A DNA stretch of 64,000 bases from an archaeon. GTDB taxonomy: Archaea > Nanobdellota > Nanobdellia > Woesearchaeales > GW2011-AR9. The stretch spans positions 124,001 through 188,000 of the forward strand of contig JABHSG010000004.1 of assembly GCA_018697095.1 (NCBI GenBank), in the 5' to 3' direction. The notes beneath the pieces were generated by a model. That model did no database searches and was not told the DNA's origin. It saw nothing but the letters and a program-made list of their open reading frames with translations. The position numbers were made by a program, and so were the translations under genes. Shown piece by piece: positions 9,989 through 18,834 of the stretch (position 1 is the first letter of the stretch; every line of letters starts with the position of its first letter).

Positions 9989-10339
9989 CTATGTAAATAG
10001 TTTCCAAACAGCAGGAAGATAACGTGGGGTTCTAGCTTTGTAATTGTCATATTCTGAACCAAATTGTTTGCTAAGTACTGCTTCATCACGAACTGCTCCT
10101 TTGTGAGTACCTAAACCAAACAAAGCAGTTCCAACAGCAAGAGCTGCAAGATAACCTGGTCCTGGTGCCTCACTAAGAAGATTACTTGCTCCAAGTGCTC
10201 CAAGCATGCTCATAATTGAAGCACCTACTGAAGCATAAAATGGGTTTCTGTGCATTGCAAAAGGCCCTTGAGTAATTAACTCATCACTTGGATTTTCATC
10301 ATTTGCAAATAACTCCAAGCCCAAACAAAATAAAAACAA
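9989..10339 (-). CDS. ICMT/PEMT-like methyltransferase C-terminal part (gene apparently frameshifted; N-terminal TM part in another frame up to about 10407)
   Basis: LITQGPFAMHRNPFYASVG...EAVLSKQFGSEYDNYKARTPRYLP; upstream alternate frame encodes STAKFVFESNLLKIIFTLIICFYFVWAWSYLQMMK. Confidence 0.7.
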   Translation of the reverse strand: MFLFCLGLELFANDENPSDELITQGPFAMHRNPFYASVGASIMSMLGALGASNLLSEAPGPGYLAALAVGTALFGLGTHKGAVRDEAVLSKQFGSEYDNYKARTPRYLPAVWKLFT

Positions 10340-10403
10340 ATAATCAGAGTAAAAATAATCTTGAGCAGATTTGATTCAAATACAAACTTTGCTGTAGAGA
10401 CAC

Positions 10404-10862
10404 TCAAACAGCAACTATTTTATTGGTTTTCCCATAACTAATTCGCTGCACAATCCCTTTTTCAGATAACTTGTCAAGAAGTCTACTTACTTTTACTTTA
10501 GGCATGCCTAGTTCATATACTAAGTCTTTTTGCAAGCAATACTCTCGCTCCAAAATAAATAGATACATTCGCCGAGTATCACCTTCAAGCATAGCAAGAG
10601 TTGTTTCTTGCTTTTTCGACATCGAAATCTTTTTACTCAAATCACTAATATAGAATTGAAGTGACCAAGCACCAACAAAAGATAGTAGCATCAAAAACAC
10701 AACTGAAACAAGTCCAAAATGTATAGGTACTTTTGAAGAGATTACATTCCCATTTTCAAGTTTAACTTTCATGTCAGTATTCATACCAGAAAATAATACA
10801 ACACCTAAAAGAAACAAACAAACCAAAAAAATACCAAGACTAAGAGACTCACGTTTATTCAT
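10404..10862 (-). CDS. membrane-anchored winged-HTH protein
   Basis: Two N-terminal TM segments, then RRMYLFILEREYCLQKDLVYELGMPKVKVSRLLDKLSEKGIVQRISYGKTNKIVAV. Confidence 0.75.
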   Translation of the reverse strand: MNKRESLSLGIFLVCLFLLGVVLFSGMNTDMKVKLENGNVISSKVPIHFGLVSVVFLMLLSFVGAWSLQFYISDLSKKISMSKKQETTLAMLEGDTRRMYLFILEREYCLQKDLVYELGMPKVKVSRLLDKLSEKGIVQRISYGKTNKIVAV

Positions 10863-11289
10863 CGTAAATAAACCCCTCAATCATATGTTCAACCAAGTCT
10901 TCTTCCACTGAATAAAAGATTTCTTCATAAACACAAATCTCTCGGCCATATGAATCAACATCGCAGTCTTCTTCTTTGAACAAGAACACAAATTCATCTT
11001 CTTCTTCAACTTCAAACCCGCGCGATTCTCCATATTCAATTAAGTCAATTTCAGAATCAAGACTTACATGAGTAAAACTAGAAAATTCATCTAAGCTATA
11101 CGAATTGAAACTGTACATTAGCATATCTTCTTCAAGAAATACTAAGTCTTCATCGAATTCTAAAAAATCATCTCCTTCGCCTAGTACAAACTGGGAGATC
11201 CCTTCAGATAAAAAACTGCCAACAATAGCGCCTAGTATCAAGATAAGTAATCCAATTACAACTACTCTAAATGTTTTATCTGATACCAT
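10855..11289 (-). CDS. acidic single-TM protein, translationally coupled to the wHTH gene
   Basis: One TM segment then highly acidic ectodomain; ATGAATAA overlap with next gene. Confidence 0.65.
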   Translation of the reverse strand: MVSDKTFRVVVIGLLILILGAIVGSFLSEGISQFVLGEGDDFLEFDEDLVFLEEDMLMYSFNSYSLDEFSSFTHVSLDSEIDLIEYGESRGFEVEEEDEFVFLFKEEDCDVDSYGREICVYEEIFYSVEEDLVEHMIEGFIYDE

Positions 11290-11377
11290 TATTATACCTC
11301 AATGTCTTTTTGTATAAAAAGATACTTACAAGAATGTATTATTAAAAAAAATAAAAAAAATGTTAGAAATGCCATTT

Positions 11378-12340
11378 CTACTCAAACCCAAACAGTTCAT
11401 CCTCAAGGGATTCAAGTTCATCATAGATCTGATCAAGGCCAAGTGAAGATTCCAGCTTTTCATACTCTAAATCAATTGCATCGAGCTGATTTTCTAAACT
11501 ACGCATTTCTTTATAGCTTCCAGTTTCTTCAATTGAATCAAACTGTAGATAAAGCGCATCTTCTTTTTCCCATAAGGATTCAAATGCGTCCCAGTTAGCT
11601 TCTTCAATCTCCCAAGCCTTAGAATCAAGTTCTTCGATTTGTTTAATTAATGATTCAGCATTAGGGTGACTAAAATCGCTTGCATCAAAATCGTACCAAT
11701 CATCTTCAAAATCTTCGTCCCATGATTCTTCAATAGCATCTAATTCTTCATAGAGCGCTGTCAAACCAACTGAGTCTTCAATAGCGATTAATTCAAGTTC
11801 AACTGCATACATACTTTTGACATGCGTTAAGATAGCTTGGCCATCATCTGCTTCAAGAGCTAGGTAAAGTTCTTCATACATAGCATCTAATTGTTCTTCA
11901 AGAGATTCAAAGGCTTCCCAATTAGATTCATACAAAGAATCTATTTTATCCCAAAGAGCATCTTCCGCTGCATAATCGTAGTAATCTTCATAATCAGACT
12001 CATCATCCCATGTTTCATATTCGCCATATGCAAAATCATCTTCGTCCTCATAGTCCCAATCATCGTAGCTATCATCATAATCACCGTAAGCAAAGTCGTC
12101 TTCATAGTCTTCATAATCTAACTCATCGCCATACGCAAAATCATCAATTCCTTCTTCAGTTAAACTATCTACACTTTGCGCCTGCGCTACAGCAGCAAAG
12201 CTACTTGCAACTACTAATATACAAGCAAGCGCTGCCAAAAAAGCAAAGCTCCATTTCTTTTTTCTTGTTTTCACCTTTCCGGTGCCAAAAACATTTTTGT
12301 TTTTTTGCATTTTTTCTTTTCCTCCGCACCAAAGCAGCAA
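11378..12340 (-). CDS. highly acidic exported repeat protein (DDFAYG repeats, D/E/Y-rich)
   Basis: Signal-like segment WSFAFLAALACILVVASSFAAVAQAQS then three DDFAYG units and two related helical modules. Confidence 0.75.
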   Translation of the reverse strand: MLLWCGGKEKMQKNKNVFGTGKVKTRKKKWSFAFLAALACILVVASSFAAVAQAQSVDSLTEEGIDDFAYGDELDYEDYEDDFAYGDYDDSYDDWDYEDEDDFAYGEYETWDDESDYEDYYDYAAEDALWDKIDSLYESNWEAFESLEEQLDAMYEELYLALEADDGQAILTHVKSMYAVELELIAIEDSVGLTALYEELDAIEESWDEDFEDDWYDFDASDFSHPNAESLIKQIEELDSKAWEIEEANWDAFESLWEKEDALYLQFDSIEETGSYKEMRSLENQLDAIDLEYEKLESSLGLDQIYDELESLEDELFGFE

Positions 12341-12472
12341 ACAACTACTTACTTTTGCTCAAGTACAGTATTCTAGAAGCTGAAACAATATAACAAAAAC
12401 AGGTGGAATGCATTCCATCTCTAAGAAACAAGCACAAAATCAAACATATAAATCAAGAAATATTCAGAATTA

Positions 12473-13168
12473 TTATTTCAAATCAGTTACTACAACACTT
12501 TGCGTACATGCAAGTACTAATTTAGCTGGGCATTCTTCAACACTCACGCTTGGATCTAAAAAGTTATCATAAGCTTCTTGTTTTTCAAATCCAAAAAATA
12601 ACAAATATGCAAGTCCACTTTTCTCAAGTAAACTTCGTGAAGCACTCATACGATGTGCAGGAGCTTTAGGGCTATCAAGTACTTCAACAAAGCCTTCGCT
12701 TCCATCTAAAATAGAATGGTTTGGATACAAAGAAGCAACATGTCCATCTTCCCCAGCACCTAAAAAGACAATATCAAACCTGCCACCAAACTTCAAAAAA
12801 TCAGAATTATAAGATTCCAAGCCATTCTCTGAGTCAATATCGAATCTGTGGACATTATCTGAAGACAATCCTTTGTCATACAAAGATTCTAGCAGCATAG
12901 AAGCAAGCTGTTTAAAGTTACTGGACTCATCCAAAACTGATACCCATCTCTCATCTACAATAAATATTTCAATTCTAGACCAATCAACAGAATCGCCAAA
13001 GCCTTCTACATGACTAAGTAAATTCAAAATACCTTGAATAGATCTGCCACCAACAAAACCAACAACAACATTCTCAGATCCATTTTCAAGTAAAGCATTC
13101 ACAGAATCCACAAAATTACTTACAACTTGAGTCTCAACTTCTTCTTTTTGGCCACGTAATGTTAACAT
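12473..13168 (-). CDS. pgl: 6-phosphogluconolactonase (DevB type)
   Basis: GFVGGRSIQGILNLL, IFIVDERWV, FDIVFLGAGEDGHVASLYPNH, SPKAPAHRMSASRSLL. Confidence 0.93.
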   Translation of the reverse strand: MLTLRGQKEEVETQVVSNFVDSVNALLENGSENVVVGFVGGRSIQGILNLLSHVEGFGDSVDWSRIEIFIVDERWVSVLDESSNFKQLASMLLESLYDKGLSSDNVHRFDIDSENGLESYNSDFLKFGGRFDIVFLGAGEDGHVASLYPNHSILDGSEGFVEVLDSPKAPAHRMSASRSLLEKSGLAYLLFFGFEKQEAYDNFLDPSVSVEECPAKLVLACTQSVVVTDLK

Positions 13169-13178
13169 AAATATCTAA

Positions 13179-14285
13179 TTGAAATACTCACTAATAAGTC
13201 TTACTAATCATAAAACACAAAAAAGCTATAAAGAATCAATGCAAATAACTCACATGCAAAAGCCACTTTACATTAAAGACATGAGCCGTGACGCATGCCT
13301 TGTATTGTTAGATGTCTGGGTCTATGCTGAAACAAGTGGCTTTAAAGATTGGATTGGCGTTGAAACTCCCAAAAACCCAGGTATATTTTGTCATAATAAA
13401 GATGGTTTGTGTGCAGTTTATTATGATGAAGAGCATATTAATTGGGTTAAAAAAATTCTCTTAGACAAAGTATCGCAAGATTCAAATTTTATCAAAGAAA
13501 CAATTGACAAATACCTTTCTCTTATGACACCACTTCTTGATATTGCAAACAGTGATGCAATTCTTAGTAAAGAAGAGCTCATTGACTATTATCAAAAAGC
13601 ACGCTACGCATGGACTGGTCTTGAGGTAGCATATCGTTTTCCCTATGTTGATGAAGATAAAGCGTGTGCAGAAGATATTAGTTATGCAAAAAATGCCCGT
13701 ATTCAAACAGAGAAATTCTTTGATTTTAGTGATGCACTTTTTCGTAAAAGTTTAACAAAATTATTCCCTCATATTCCAAAACTCATAAAATATCTTACAA
13801 TAGAAGAAATCAAAACAAACAACATTCCTAGTAAAGAAATTCTTCTCAAAAGACATCAAGAATATATCTTTGTAGATGATCAATTAATTGAAGGTCAAAC
13901 TCTTAAACAATTCGAAAAGATTGCAAAAATTGAAGTAGAAAAACCAAGCATAAAAAAAGACCAAACAATTATTGTTGGGAAAGCAGCAATGCCTGGAGAA
14001 GTGACTGGACCTGTGCGAGTAATTCTTACCAAAGATAAAATTAATACGCTGCAAGAGGGAGAAATTTTAGTAGCACCTATGACAACACCAGCTTACCTTC
14101 CAGCAATGTATAAAGCAGTTGGCTTTATCACAGATGAAGGTGGTGTGACGTGCCATGCAGCAATTGTGGCGCGAGAAATGAAAAAACCATGCATCGTAGG
14201 AACAAAAATAGCAACATCGTTTCTAAAAACTGGTGATATAGTAACAGTAAACGCTAACACTGGCGAAGTTACCAAAAAACAATAA
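13179..14285 (+). CDS. PEP-utilizing-enzyme mobile (phosphohistidine) domain protein with uncharacterised N-terminal domain (ATG 13239 is a plausible start)
   Basis: C-terminal GKAAMPGEVTGPVRVI...GEILVAPMTTPAYLPAMYKAVGFITDEGGVTCHAAIVAREMKKPCIVGT. Confidence 0.88.
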   Translation: MKYSLISLTNHKTQKSYKESMQITHMQKPLYIKDMSRDACLVLLDVWVYAETSGFKDWIGVETPKNPGIFCHNKDGLCAVYYDEEHINWVKKILLDKVSQDSNFIKETIDKYLSLMTPLLDIANSDAILSKEELIDYYQKARYAWTGLEVAYRFPYVDEDKACAEDISYAKNARIQTEKFFDFSDALFRKSLTKLFPHIPKLIKYLTIEEIKTNNIPSKEILLKRHQEYIFVDDQLIEGQTLKQFEKIAKIEVEKPSIKKDQTIIVGKAAMPGEVTGPVRVILTKDKINTLQEGEILVAPMTTPAYLPAMYKAVGFITDEGGVTCHAAIVAREMKKPCIVGTKIATSFLKTGDIVTVNANTGEVTKKQ

Positions 14286-14300
14286 ATCTCCTTATTTTCT

Positions 14301-14433
14301 TTGTTCCGCTAAATTTCTCCCAAAACTATGATTTAAGCCAATATTTCCTTCCAAACCACTAATTTTCTACCCAAAAACCCTCCTTGTTCCACTAAATACG
14401 CCTTTGTTCCACCGACTTTCTAAGTATTGTTCC
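14301..14433 (+). repeat. four TTGTTCC direct repeats in intergenic/promoter region
   Basis: TTGTTCC at 14301, 14384, 14404, 14427; three followed by RCYR-like context. Confidence 0.5.
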
Positions 14434-14548
14434 AACCTATGAAACAGTACAACATGGGCAAATGTCCGCCAAGACTAATTGATCGCTCGAGGTGTTTTGG
14501 TGGCAATTGCCTCACAATCAGAAAACAACGAATCAAACAAACGAGGAT

Positions 14549-15196
14549 ATGAACAAAATGAATAATTATACAGCAAGTGCAGTAGGTGGCGCTTTGATGT
14601 GTTTTGGAGCAGCATTCACTAGCCCTGCAGCTGCGCAATCAATGGATAACTATTGGAAACCAGATGGCCTTGGTAACTTCATTGGTGAAGTTGAGTTTCC
14701 ACAATCCGTTGGGCAAACAGATACAATCACAGGTGAAACTACAGCCGCTGATACAGGATACTTCATCAAATTTGCAACTGGGCAATCAGCTCTTGTGACC
14801 CCACGAAGTAGAGTAATTGTGACTAACCTTCAAGGAAATGTATGTGTGATTGGAAAAGAGATTAACCCTGAAGAGGGAATTAGTCTTGCAAGAAGTTTAG
14901 TAAATAGTTGTTGGACAGATGGCAGACCAAACCATTCTTACCAATTAGCAATTGATAATGTAGCAGCTGACATAAACCAAACAGAGCAAGCAACTGGCCT
15001 TGTAGCTAGAGCATATATTCCAATGTCAGATGACGCAGCCTTAGCTCACAGCTACAACGCGCAGTGCAAAGATAATCAAAAGCCACTTTCATGGTATACT
15101 GGAATTACTGGTAACCCTCAAGAAGATAGTCTTTGTTTAAGAGTTGGCATAGACAAAAGTGAAACAGCATTAGCAATGCTCGAATTAGGTGACTAA
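14549..15196 (+). CDS. exported hypothetical protein
   Basis: ATG 14549 after GAGG; signal peptide NNYTASAVGGALMCFGAAFTSPAAAQS. Confidence 0.7.
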   Translation: MNKMNNYTASAVGGALMCFGAAFTSPAAAQSMDNYWKPDGLGNFIGEVEFPQSVGQTDTITGETTAADTGYFIKFATGQSALVTPRSRVIVTNLQGNVCVIGKEINPEEGISLARSLVNSCWTDGRPNHSYQLAIDNVAADINQTEQATGLVARAYIPMSDDAALAHSYNAQCKDNQKPLSWYTGITGNPQEDSLCLRVGIDKSETALAMLELGD

Positions 15197-15197
15197 A

Positions 15198-15260
15198 ATG
15201 ATTTTTGTTTTATTAATTACAGTTAGTGCTTTTGCAGCAAAAAAAATGATTTCAAAATAA
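15198..15260 (+). CDS. possible 20-aa hydrophobic microprotein MIFVLLITVSAFAAKKMISK
   Basis: ORF starting 2 nt after the upstream stop; single hydrophobic helix. Confidence 0.2.
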   Translation: MIFVLLITVSAFAAKKMISK

Positions 15261-15292
15261 ATTAATCATGACAAAATAACAAACTTACATTC

Positions 15293-15350
15293 ATGTGGGC
15301 AGTCAGTTCAAACACCACCACCATCATAAAACCTCGCTGGCTGCCTACAT
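15293..15350. other. long intergenic hairpin (14-bp stem, 2 GU, 30-nt ACC-rich loop)
   Basis: ATGTGGGCAGTCAG pairs with CTGGCTGCCTACAT. Confidence 0.6.
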
Positions 15351-15419
15351 TTACTTCCCTTTGAAATAAATACACTCAAACGCCCACAATTTATATAGGA
15401 AAAAAGTGTCCTAAATAAG

Positions 15420-16454
15420 ATGTTCAAAAAACAATTACATTTGTTATTAATCACAGCACTACTGGTACTCCTTTTCACAGTATCATCTGCTGCAGATTCA
15501 GCGAATGTCGCATTAACTTTCATTGATGCAACAACCGGGCAGCAAGTATCGAATGTTTTTGTACAAATTACAATTGATGAAAACACAAATACGTATTTCA
15601 TAGAGCAAGATCAAACCCTTAACCTTAACTTAGATGATGGAAATTACCTAGCAAATATTATCATAAACGATCCAAGCACCACAGCAAACGATTACTTTGC
15701 AAAAAGTTTCCTCGAAGTAGACTCTAGTTTAGAAAAAAATATCTTTCTCTACCCAGGAGGATCACTTAGTGGAATTGTAAAAGATGATTTAGGTTTTGTA
15801 ATAGCAAGTGCTGAATTAAAAATAGAATGTAGTGAGATAATTGAAATTGACAGCCCAACAAAAACAGACAACTTTGGAAGCTTTTCGCTGGACTACGTTC
15901 CAATCGGATCTTGCACAGTTAGAGCAAGCTATGATGATGCGACTGGTTCGCAAGAGATAGATATAACTAAAGGAGATAAAGTAGAACTAACTATCAGCCT
16001 TGACACGACTTTAATCAATCAAAACCAAAATACAACCCCATGGATCCCAATTACATTCCTAATCATACTCATTGTTATCATAACAAGTATAACTTTAATC
16101 ATAGTAAAAAGAAAAAAGAAGAATACACCAAGTAGTAAAGAAAACGAAGAAACAAGTAATGAAGAAAAACCCAAAAAACCAAAAGCAATCAAAGAATCAG
16201 TAAAAACAGCAGCCACATCAACCCGTGCAACAGACCTAATAGGTACACTTCGAGACAATGAAAAAACTATTGTAAATCACTTACTTAAAGATCCCACTCA
16301 AGAATTGAACTTTTCCAAAATACATTACGAAACAGGACTTGCAAAAGCATCGCTTTCAAGAAATATTAACTCGCTTGAAAAAAAGAACATAATTGAATCA
16401 AGAACCGTTGGCAGAGTTAAAAAAATAAAACTAACACAGTGGTTTTTAGAATAA
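15420..16454 (+). CDS. single-pass membrane protein: extracytoplasmic carboxypeptidase-regulatory/Ig-like domains, TM, cytoplasmic wHTH
   Basis: Signal peptide; GSLSGIVKDDLGFVIASAELKIE...GSFSLDYVPIGSCTVRAS; TM WIPITFLIILIVIITSITLIIV; C-terminal wHTH NEKTIVNHLLKDPTQELNFSKIHYETGLAKASLSRNINSLEKKNIIESRTVGRVKKIKL. Confidence 0.85.
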   Translation: MFKKQLHLLLITALLVLLFTVSSAADSANVALTFIDATTGQQVSNVFVQITIDENTNTYFIEQDQTLNLNLDDGNYLANIIINDPSTTANDYFAKSFLEVDSSLEKNIFLYPGGSLSGIVKDDLGFVIASAELKIECSEIIEIDSPTKTDNFGSFSLDYVPIGSCTVRASYDDATGSQEIDITKGDKVELTISLDTTLINQNQNTTPWIPITFLIILIVIITSITLIIVKRKKKNTPSSKENEETSNEEKPKKPKAIKESVKTAATSTRATDLIGTLRDNEKTIVNHLLKDPTQELNFSKIHYETGLAKASLSRNINSLEKKNIIESRTVGRVKKIKLTQWFLE

Positions 16455-16491
16455 ATAAACAATTACGCAGCAAATAAAAACAAACTAAACA

Positions 16492-17367
16492 ATGGCAAAA
16501 AACAAAACATTCAGCAAACTAATAACCTTACTACTAGTTTCAACACTAACTATTCTTTTTATGGCATCTTCTGTATTTGCTCAAACTTCTTGTATTGATA
16601 CAAATACTCTAGCGCAAGATCAAACTGCAAAAATAGAAATTTGTGAACTTAATGATTGTAATGATTATGACATTGAGATTACCGATATGGGTCACGACGC
16701 TCAGATAAAATCAAGTTATGTTTCATTAATGATTAATCATGAAAACATAGAAAATGTTCACAAAACAGATACAATTAAACTTGAAGAAGGTGAAATTTTA
16801 ACCATTGAAGAAGTAGTAGTTCAAAACTATGCTGGCGGCGAAAAAAGAGTCTGGTTTTGTATTAATGATAAAGCAGGAATAATTATTGAAGACAACGTAG
16901 AAGATTTAGAAGAAGAGATCATAATAAAAGGCAAAGTGATTCCAACTATTACAACAACTTCTTCAGTTAGAACCCAAAACTTAGATAACAAAAATACAAT
17001 AATTGACTTAGAAACAACTCCAATTGTCAATGAAGAAGAGTACCAAGAAATAACCAAATGTAATGGTTGTGAAATAGAAGGAGAATGTCTTTCTTATGGC
17101 ACTAGACTTTTAGAAGAAGATAAGCCAATGTACTGCGCAGATGATGGAAGTATCAGTAATCAACAAGAAACCTTAGACTCATGTCAAGCAAATCACGAAT
17201 GTGAAAGTAACAATTGTGTTCAAGGCTATTGTGCAAACATAGATAGTATAGAAGAAGAACTAAAAGACTTTTCAGTTTTCAAAAAGGCTTACAGGCTTTT
17301 CAAGACTTACTGTACAGGCGATTGGGGAACTTGCATAGCTCAAGCAAAACAACTTCTCTCAGAATAA
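16492..17367 (+). CDS. exported Cys-containing hypothetical protein
   Basis: Signal peptide LITLLLVSTLTILFMASSVFAQ; CxxC and multiple Cys in C-terminal half. Confidence 0.75.
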   Translation: MAKNKTFSKLITLLLVSTLTILFMASSVFAQTSCIDTNTLAQDQTAKIEICELNDCNDYDIEITDMGHDAQIKSSYVSLMINHENIENVHKTDTIKLEEGEILTIEEVVVQNYAGGEKRVWFCINDKAGIIIEDNVEDLEEEIIIKGKVIPTITTTSSVRTQNLDNKNTIIDLETTPIVNEEEYQEITKCNGCEIEGECLSYGTRLLEEDKPMYCADDGSISNQQETLDSCQANHECESNNCVQGYCANIDSIEEELKDFSVFKKAYRLFKTYCTGDWGTCIAQAKQLLSE

Positions 17368-17446
17368 ATAAGATTATAATTCTTGGGACTTACAAAATAC
17401 TGAAAAAAGCAAAAATTTATAAAAAAGTAAGCCCTAACGTAACTAT

Positions 17447-18310
17447 ATGCAAATTATCAAAAAAAACAACCTTTTCTACCTCAAACACTCTTTTCGTAAA
17501 TATGGGAAAGTAAAAACTAAACAAAAATACCTTGGAAAAGATGTCCCAAAAAATATTGAACAGGTAAAAGAAGAATTATTTCGTGAATGTTTGCAAGAAG
17601 AACTTTTCAAGAAATTAAAAGACATTCAAAAAAACTTCAAAAAAGAATGGAAAAATTATCCAGAGTCTATTAAAAAAAAAATACTACTAGATCTTGCAAT
17701 TAATTTTACTTATAATACTAATGCAATTGAGGGATCAACTATCTCTTTTGAAGAAACACAAGAATTAGTTAAACATAAAATTGCACCAAACAAACCATTA
17801 AGTGAAGTTCAAGAAACAGTCTCTCATATAGATACTTTTTTTGCAGCACTTCAATCAAAATCACTAATTACAACAAGATTATTATGTGAATGGAATAAAG
17901 GCCTTTTTTTTCAAACAAAGTCAGACATAGCTGGATTATTAAGGGAATATCATGTAAGAGTAGCGGATTATATAGCGCCAGATTGGCAAGACGTTAAAAA
18001 AATGATGAAAAATTTTACTCATTGGATTGAACAAAACCAAAAAATAATGCAGCCAGTGGAGTTCGCTGCACGCGCCCACTACAAATTTGAAAAAATCCAT
18101 CCTTTTGGAGATGGAAATGGAAGAGTAGGAAGGCTCATTATTGCCAAAATTCTAAAACAATCTAAATATCCTATTCTTACAATAAATTACAAAAACAGGC
18201 AATCCTACTATAAAGCATTACAAAAAGATGAAAACAAATTTGTTCAATATTTTCTAAGAAGATACATATCACAATTCAAAAGACATCTAAATAAGCAAAC
18301 CAAAGAATAA
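17447..18310 (+). CDS. Fic family protein (AMP transferase-like)
   Basis: HPFGDGNGRVGR Fic motif and N-terminal TNAIEG inhibitory motif. Confidence 0.95.
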   Translation: MQIIKKNNLFYLKHSFRKYGKVKTKQKYLGKDVPKNIEQVKEELFRECLQEELFKKLKDIQKNFKKEWKNYPESIKKKILLDLAINFTYNTNAIEGSTISFEETQELVKHKIAPNKPLSEVQETVSHIDTFFAALQSKSLITTRLLCEWNKGLFFQTKSDIAGLLREYHVRVADYIAPDWQDVKKMMKNFTHWIEQNQKIMQPVEFAARAHYKFEKIHPFGDGNGRVGRLIIAKILKQSKYPILTINYKNRQSYYKALQKDENKFVQYFLRRYISQFKRHLNKQTKE

Positions 18311-18359
18311 ACTAAAACAATAAAAAAAAGAAAATAAAAATTAATAATATTCTACAAAT

Positions 18360-18566
18360 CTATTTGCTTAGTTTCCAAGCTTCGTAAAGCGCGGATAGAC
18401 CAACTAAGATGTATACAATTCTTGAAATCACAGGTGCCCAACTATCAAAGATTGCGCTAACTAAGTTCCAGTTAAAAATTCCAATTAATCCCCAATTAAG
18501 AGCTCCTACAAGCACAAGAATTTTTGTTGCCCAATCATATCCACATACACTTCCTTTTTTTGCCAT
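18360..18566 (-). CDS. DUF378 family small membrane protein
   Basis: ILVLVGALNWGLIGIFNWNLVSAIF...RIVYILVGLSALYEAW. Confidence 0.88.
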   Translation of the reverse strand: MAKKGSVCGYDWATKILVLVGALNWGLIGIFNWNLVSAIFDSWAPVISRIVYILVGLSALYEAWKLSK

Positions 18567-18834
18567 TTTTTTATACCTCTTTTTATTTAATCAAAATAAT
18601 TTTTAGAAATGGCAAAGGAGTACCTATTGCCACTCCCCAACAAAATATAGCTCTTAATCTCTTTTAAAGAATCCTGACTACTTTCAAATACTCACTGAAT
18701 GTAAAATATGCTGCAAACAATAGTTTAAACCCAAAAAGTACTATTCACACAGTTAATCCAGACTTTTTCAGAAACACTATTAAACAAGTTCTGCCCAAAA
18801 AATAATTGTAGTAAATAGCTCATATTAATTCAAA

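Noticed and set aside
11891-12393. Plus-strand ORFs (11891-12121, 12010-12393)
   Set aside because: Antisense to the acidic repeat protein; Ile/His-rich composition is a reverse-complement artefact of Asp/Glu/Tyr codons.
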